Source: Synechococcaceae cyanobacterium RL_1_2
GTDB lineage: Bacteria > Cyanobacteriota > Cyanobacteriia > Cyanobacteriales > JAAUPO01
NCBI GenBank assembly: GCA_012033095.1
Contig: JAAUPO010000093.1
Span: forward strand, 1 to 7,612
Reading direction: 5' to 3'
Length of the DNA: 7,612 nucleotides
Positions 5,849-7,612 of this stretch are shown in pieces (positions within the stretch are counted from its first letter, which is position 1; every line of letters begins with the position of its first letter). The notes under the pieces are model-generated. The model saw only the letters and a program-made list of their open reading frames with translations. It had not been told where the DNA came from and made no database searches. The translations under genes were made by a program, and so were the position numbers.

Positions 5849-6532
5849 ATGAAAATTGAAATTAAAAATCAACCCGATAGCGCGATCGCCCATATCACCC
5901 TAGATGCGGGGGAAGAAATTTTTGCCCAAGCTGGAGCGATGATCGCCATGAACGGGGCCATTAATACCAGCACCACCCTCAGACAAGGCCAAGGCGGCGG
6001 CTTAATGGGGGGACTCAAACGCATGGTGGGGGGGGAATCCTTATTTTTGAGTGTGTTTCGTTCCGCGATCGCGGGGGCTGATCTTTTCCTTGCACCGAAG
6101 TTGATGGGGGATATCTTGCTATATCAAATGACCGGCCAGGAATTGGTAGTACAAGCTGGTTCCTATTTAGCCTGTGCCCCAGGGGTCAATATTGATTTAG
6201 GTTTTCAGGGTTTTAAATCCCTCTTTTCCGGAGAGAGCCTTTTTTGGTTATCCATGACCGGGATGGGGCCGTTATTATTAAACTCCTTTGGGGGGATCTA
6301 CGAAATTGAGGTAACAGGGGAATACATTGTCGATACGGGCCATATTGTGGCCTTTGAAAAAAGTTTAGAGTTTAGTATTTCCAAAGCTAACCCTAGTTGG
6401 ATTGGGGCAATGTTGGGGGGAGAAGGCTTAGTTTGTCGCTTTCGAGGCCATGGCAAGGTCTTTTGCCAAACCCATAACCCTAGTAGTTTTGGTAGCGCGA
6501 TCGGTTCCCAACTACCACCCCGTAGTTCCTAG
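5849..6532 (+). CDS. AIM24/TIGR00266-family protein, second paralog
   Basis: This intact 227-residue AIM24-family protein shares the opening MKIEIKNQPDSA with the upstream copy. It carries AQAGAMIAM (26-34), a glycine-rich linker (46-55), GGESLF (61-66), GSYLACAPGV (104-113), GESLF (128-132), VDTGHIVAFE (161-170) and GGEGLVCRFRG (190-200). The last motifs are nearly identical to those of the third, broken copy, so these two are the closer pair. The ATG at 5849 has no Shine-Dalgarno before it. The 133-nt gap upstream shows no clear promoter or terminator; the gap to the third copy is 63 nt, so co-transcription of the last two is likely. The product should be cytosolic or peripheral to membranes; the biochemical function is unknown. 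Confidence 0.9.
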   Translation: MKIEIKNQPDSAIAHITLDAGEEIFAQAGAMIAMNGAINTSTTLRQGQGGGLMGGLKRMVGGESLFLSVFRSAIAGADLFLAPKLMGDILLYQMTGQELVVQAGSYLACAPGVNIDLGFQGFKSLFSGESLFWLSMTGMGPLLLNSFGGIYEIEVTGEYIVDTGHIVAFEKSLEFSISKANPSWIGAMLGGEGLVCRFRGHGKVFCQTHNPSSFGSAIGSQLPPRSS

Positions 6533-6595
6533 GCAAAGATCTTGGTTTAGTCGTTGCTAATGTCGTTTGTTGTTGTCCTTTGTTCCTGAAATACC

Positions 6596-7295
6596 ATGAC
6601 TGAAATTGCTTATCACATTGAACATGCCCCCGCCTATGCGTCCCTGGTATTGGCTTTAAATCCCCATCAAAAGTATTGGTGGAAGCATCCGGAATGGCAG
6701 CGATGGATCCCACCATTAAGATGGCATCGAAAATGCGAGGGGGCCTGATGCAAGGGGTAGGCCGGATGTTAACGGGGGAATCCTTATTTATTAATGAATT
6801 TACCGCCCAGGGGGAAGCGGGGAAATTATACGTTTCTCCTGGAGTGCCGGGGGATTTATGTCATTATTATTTGGATGGAAAAAAGGGGTTAATGGTTCAG
6901 TCTTCTGGATTTGTGGCCTGTGGCGATCGCGTTGATCTCCATACCAAATTTCAAGGGGCCAAAGGTTTCTTTAGTGGAGAATCCCTCTTTTTATTAAAAG
7001 CCACGGGCATGGCGATTTTTGGTTCAGTTCCTATGGGGCAATCCTCGAAATTGAAGTGGCTGGGGCCTATGTGGTGGATACGGGCTATGTGGTGGCCTTT
7101 GAAGATACCCTCGATTACAATGTGGAAATGATTGGGGGTTTGTCCTTTAAAAGTTTAAAAACTGGAATTTTTGGTGGTGAAGGACTAGTGTGTCGTTTTC
7201 GCGGCCAAGGTCGTTTGTGGATTCAAAGCCGTAATATTCAAGGACTGTTAACCTTTCTCCATAGCTTTCGTCCTGTGGCTAGTAGTAATGATTGA
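6596..7295 (+). pseudogene. AIM24/TIGR00266-family protein, third paralog, frameshifted twice
   Basis: Read across three frames, this region gives a full AIM24 protein of 233 residues. The ATG at 6596 opens MTEIAYHIEHAPAYASL and runs to about 6672. A second frame continues VLVEASGMAAMD through TGESLF, GDRVDLHTKFQG and SGESLF to about 7012. A third frame completes GDFWFSSYGAIL, VDTGYVVAFED and GGEGLVCRFRGQG to the TGA at 7293-7295. Each break is repaired by adding one base: an A in the run at 6669-6672 and a G at 7011-7012. The protein on both sides of each break is well conserved, so inactivation is recent or the breaks are sequencing errors in short homopolymers. Upstream spacing suggests co-transcription with the second paralog. 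A genuinely translated partial product from internal starts is possible but not supported by any ribosome binding site. Confidence 0.85.
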
Positions 7296-7320
7296 TCTAC
7301 TGCTGATCGAAGTTTAACAG

Positions 7321-7361
7321 TCAAATCAAATTCAAATTCAAACTCAAATTTAAACTCAAAA
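7321..7361 (+). repeat. Degenerate TCAAAT hexamer array
   Basis: Six consecutive hexamers from 7326 to 7361 read TCAAAT, TCAAAT, TCAAAC, TCAAAT, TTAAAC, TCAAAA, preceded by a partial unit TCAAA at 7321-7325. This is a short imperfect tandem repeat immediately before MITE copy B. It has no coding meaning; a slippage-prone spacer is the simplest reading. Confidence 0.7.
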
Positions 7362-7367
7362 TAAAGA

Positions 7368-7460
7368 TATAGTCAATTTAATTTAGTATGGGATGGCTAT
7401 TTCTTACTATGGAATACTTTCAGCTCTATTTATTTCCCGTAATTATTCAAAAAGACTATA
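7368..7460 (+). mobile_element. 93-bp MITE-like element, copy B
   Basis: Second copy of the element at 4843-4935, same orientation and same length, with the TATAGTC and GACTATA ends intact. It lies 72 nt after the stop of the third AIM24 paralog. With copy A it brackets the AIM24 cluster in direct repeat. The 12 substitutions between the copies imply old independent insertions or an old duplication. Confidence 0.75.
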
Positions 7461-7528
7461 AGAGCTGATTGATAAAGGCCCCCTGACCCCAATGCTGGAG
7501 GAGAAATTTTTGAAAAATCATTAACAGT

Positions 7529-7553
7529 CCCCCAAATTTGCAAAATTTAGGGG
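7529..7553. repeat. Hairpin of the CCCCC/GGGG intergenic type
   Basis: CCCC (7529-7532) pairs with GGGG (7550-7553) and AAATTT (7534-7539) with AAATTT (7543-7548), around a GCA loop with one C/A mismatch. It is followed by a short A run rather than U on the plus strand, so as a terminator it would fit better for minus-strand transcription arriving from outside the window (T run after the stem). It may equally be a dispersed cyanobacterial repeat. Confidence 0.5.
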
Positions 7554-7612
7554 AAAAATGCAAATTCAATTTACTTTGTAACCTACATTCAGCAGGTATC
7601 ATCGGTTTAAAT

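Larger units (their letters stand above)
235..6930. repeat. HIP1 octamers GCGATCGC, nine dispersed copies
   Basis: Exact GCGATCGC occurs at 235, 1077, 1251, 2538, 4214, 5114, 5882, 6065 and 6923. This palindrome is strongly over-represented in many cyanobacterial genomes, so its density here (about one per 850 bp) is the best single clue to the host lineage. Copies fall in the flavoprotein gene, its decayed fragment, the putative zinc unit and all three AIM24 paralogs, which argues that these regions have been resident in the same genome for some time rather than recently imported. Confidence 0.9.
7296..7612. other. Intergenic, repeat-rich 3' end of the window
   Basis: No gene is visible in these 317 bases. 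They hold a hexamer array, the second MITE-like copy and a hairpin-forming stretch (listed separately). GGCCCCCTGACCCCAATGCT (7478-7497) resembles the CCCCC/GGGGG-type dispersed intergenic repeats common in cyanobacterial genomes. No convincing intrinsic terminator directly follows the AIM24 cluster. Confidence 0.55.

Noticed and set aside
7293..7312. Possible terminator around GATC...GATC after the AIM24 cluster
   Set aside because: The stem is about 4 bp of self-complementary GATC and there is no T tract; too weak to support.
7326..7361. Hexamer repeats considered as a CRISPR-like array
   Set aside because: The units are 6 bp with no spacers; this is a simple tandem repeat.

Overview
The window looks like cyanobacterial chromosome. 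Nine copies of the HIP1 octamer GCGATCGC are scattered through it, base composition is moderate, and the gene families (AIM24/TIGR00266 paralogs, a CobW-like protein, a lysine/ornithine-monooxygenase-like flavoprotein) fit a unicellular Synechocystis/Cyanothece-type genome. The exact genus cannot be fixed from the sequence alone.

Layout. (1) Positions 1-472 hold no intact gene. They contain a decayed internal fragment (about 141-292, minus strand) of the neighbouring flavoprotein gene, framed by a 16-bp imperfect inverted repeat. (2) 473-1735, minus strand: a class-B-monooxygenase-like FAD/NAD(P)-binding protein. (3) 1736-1838: a divergent promoter region with a perfect 17-bp palindrome (1778-1794) that matches the cyanobacterial Zur box and is also one mismatch from the classical 19-bp Fur box. 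(4) 1839-4473, plus strand: a tight four-gene unit of a short CobW/COG0523-like P-loop protein, a calcineurin-like metallophosphoesterase (4-nt overlap), a small FmdB-like protein (20-nt gap) and a second, degenerate metallophosphoesterase paralog (24-nt gap). (5) 4474-5052: a 579-bp intergenic stretch carrying one copy of a 93-bp MITE-like element. (6) 5053-7295: three tandem AIM24-family genes, the third broken by two single-base frameshifts. (7) 7296-7612: a degenerate TCAAAT hexamer array, the second MITE copy, and cyanobacterial-style intergenic repeat or hairpin sequence.

The most interesting part is the putative Zur-controlled unit. Its proteins have altered metal sites. The CobW-like protein lacks the CxCC motif and NKxD. 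The first phosphoesterase has Cys in place of one canonical ligand at each of its two metal sites (motif I DxH is CxH, motif III GNHD is GCWD). The FmdB-like protein has lost two of the four zinc-ribbon cysteines. The second phosphoesterase has lost most metal ligands. I infer a zinc-starvation response module built from paralogs with rewired or zinc-independent metal sites. That reading rests on motifs and context and has no experimental support in hand.

The AIM24 cluster appears unrelated to the zinc unit. It is bracketed by two directly oriented MITE copies and may be a block of slowly eroding paralogs. The single-base deletions in the third paralog fall in short homopolymers, so sequencing error has to be excluded before calling it dead.
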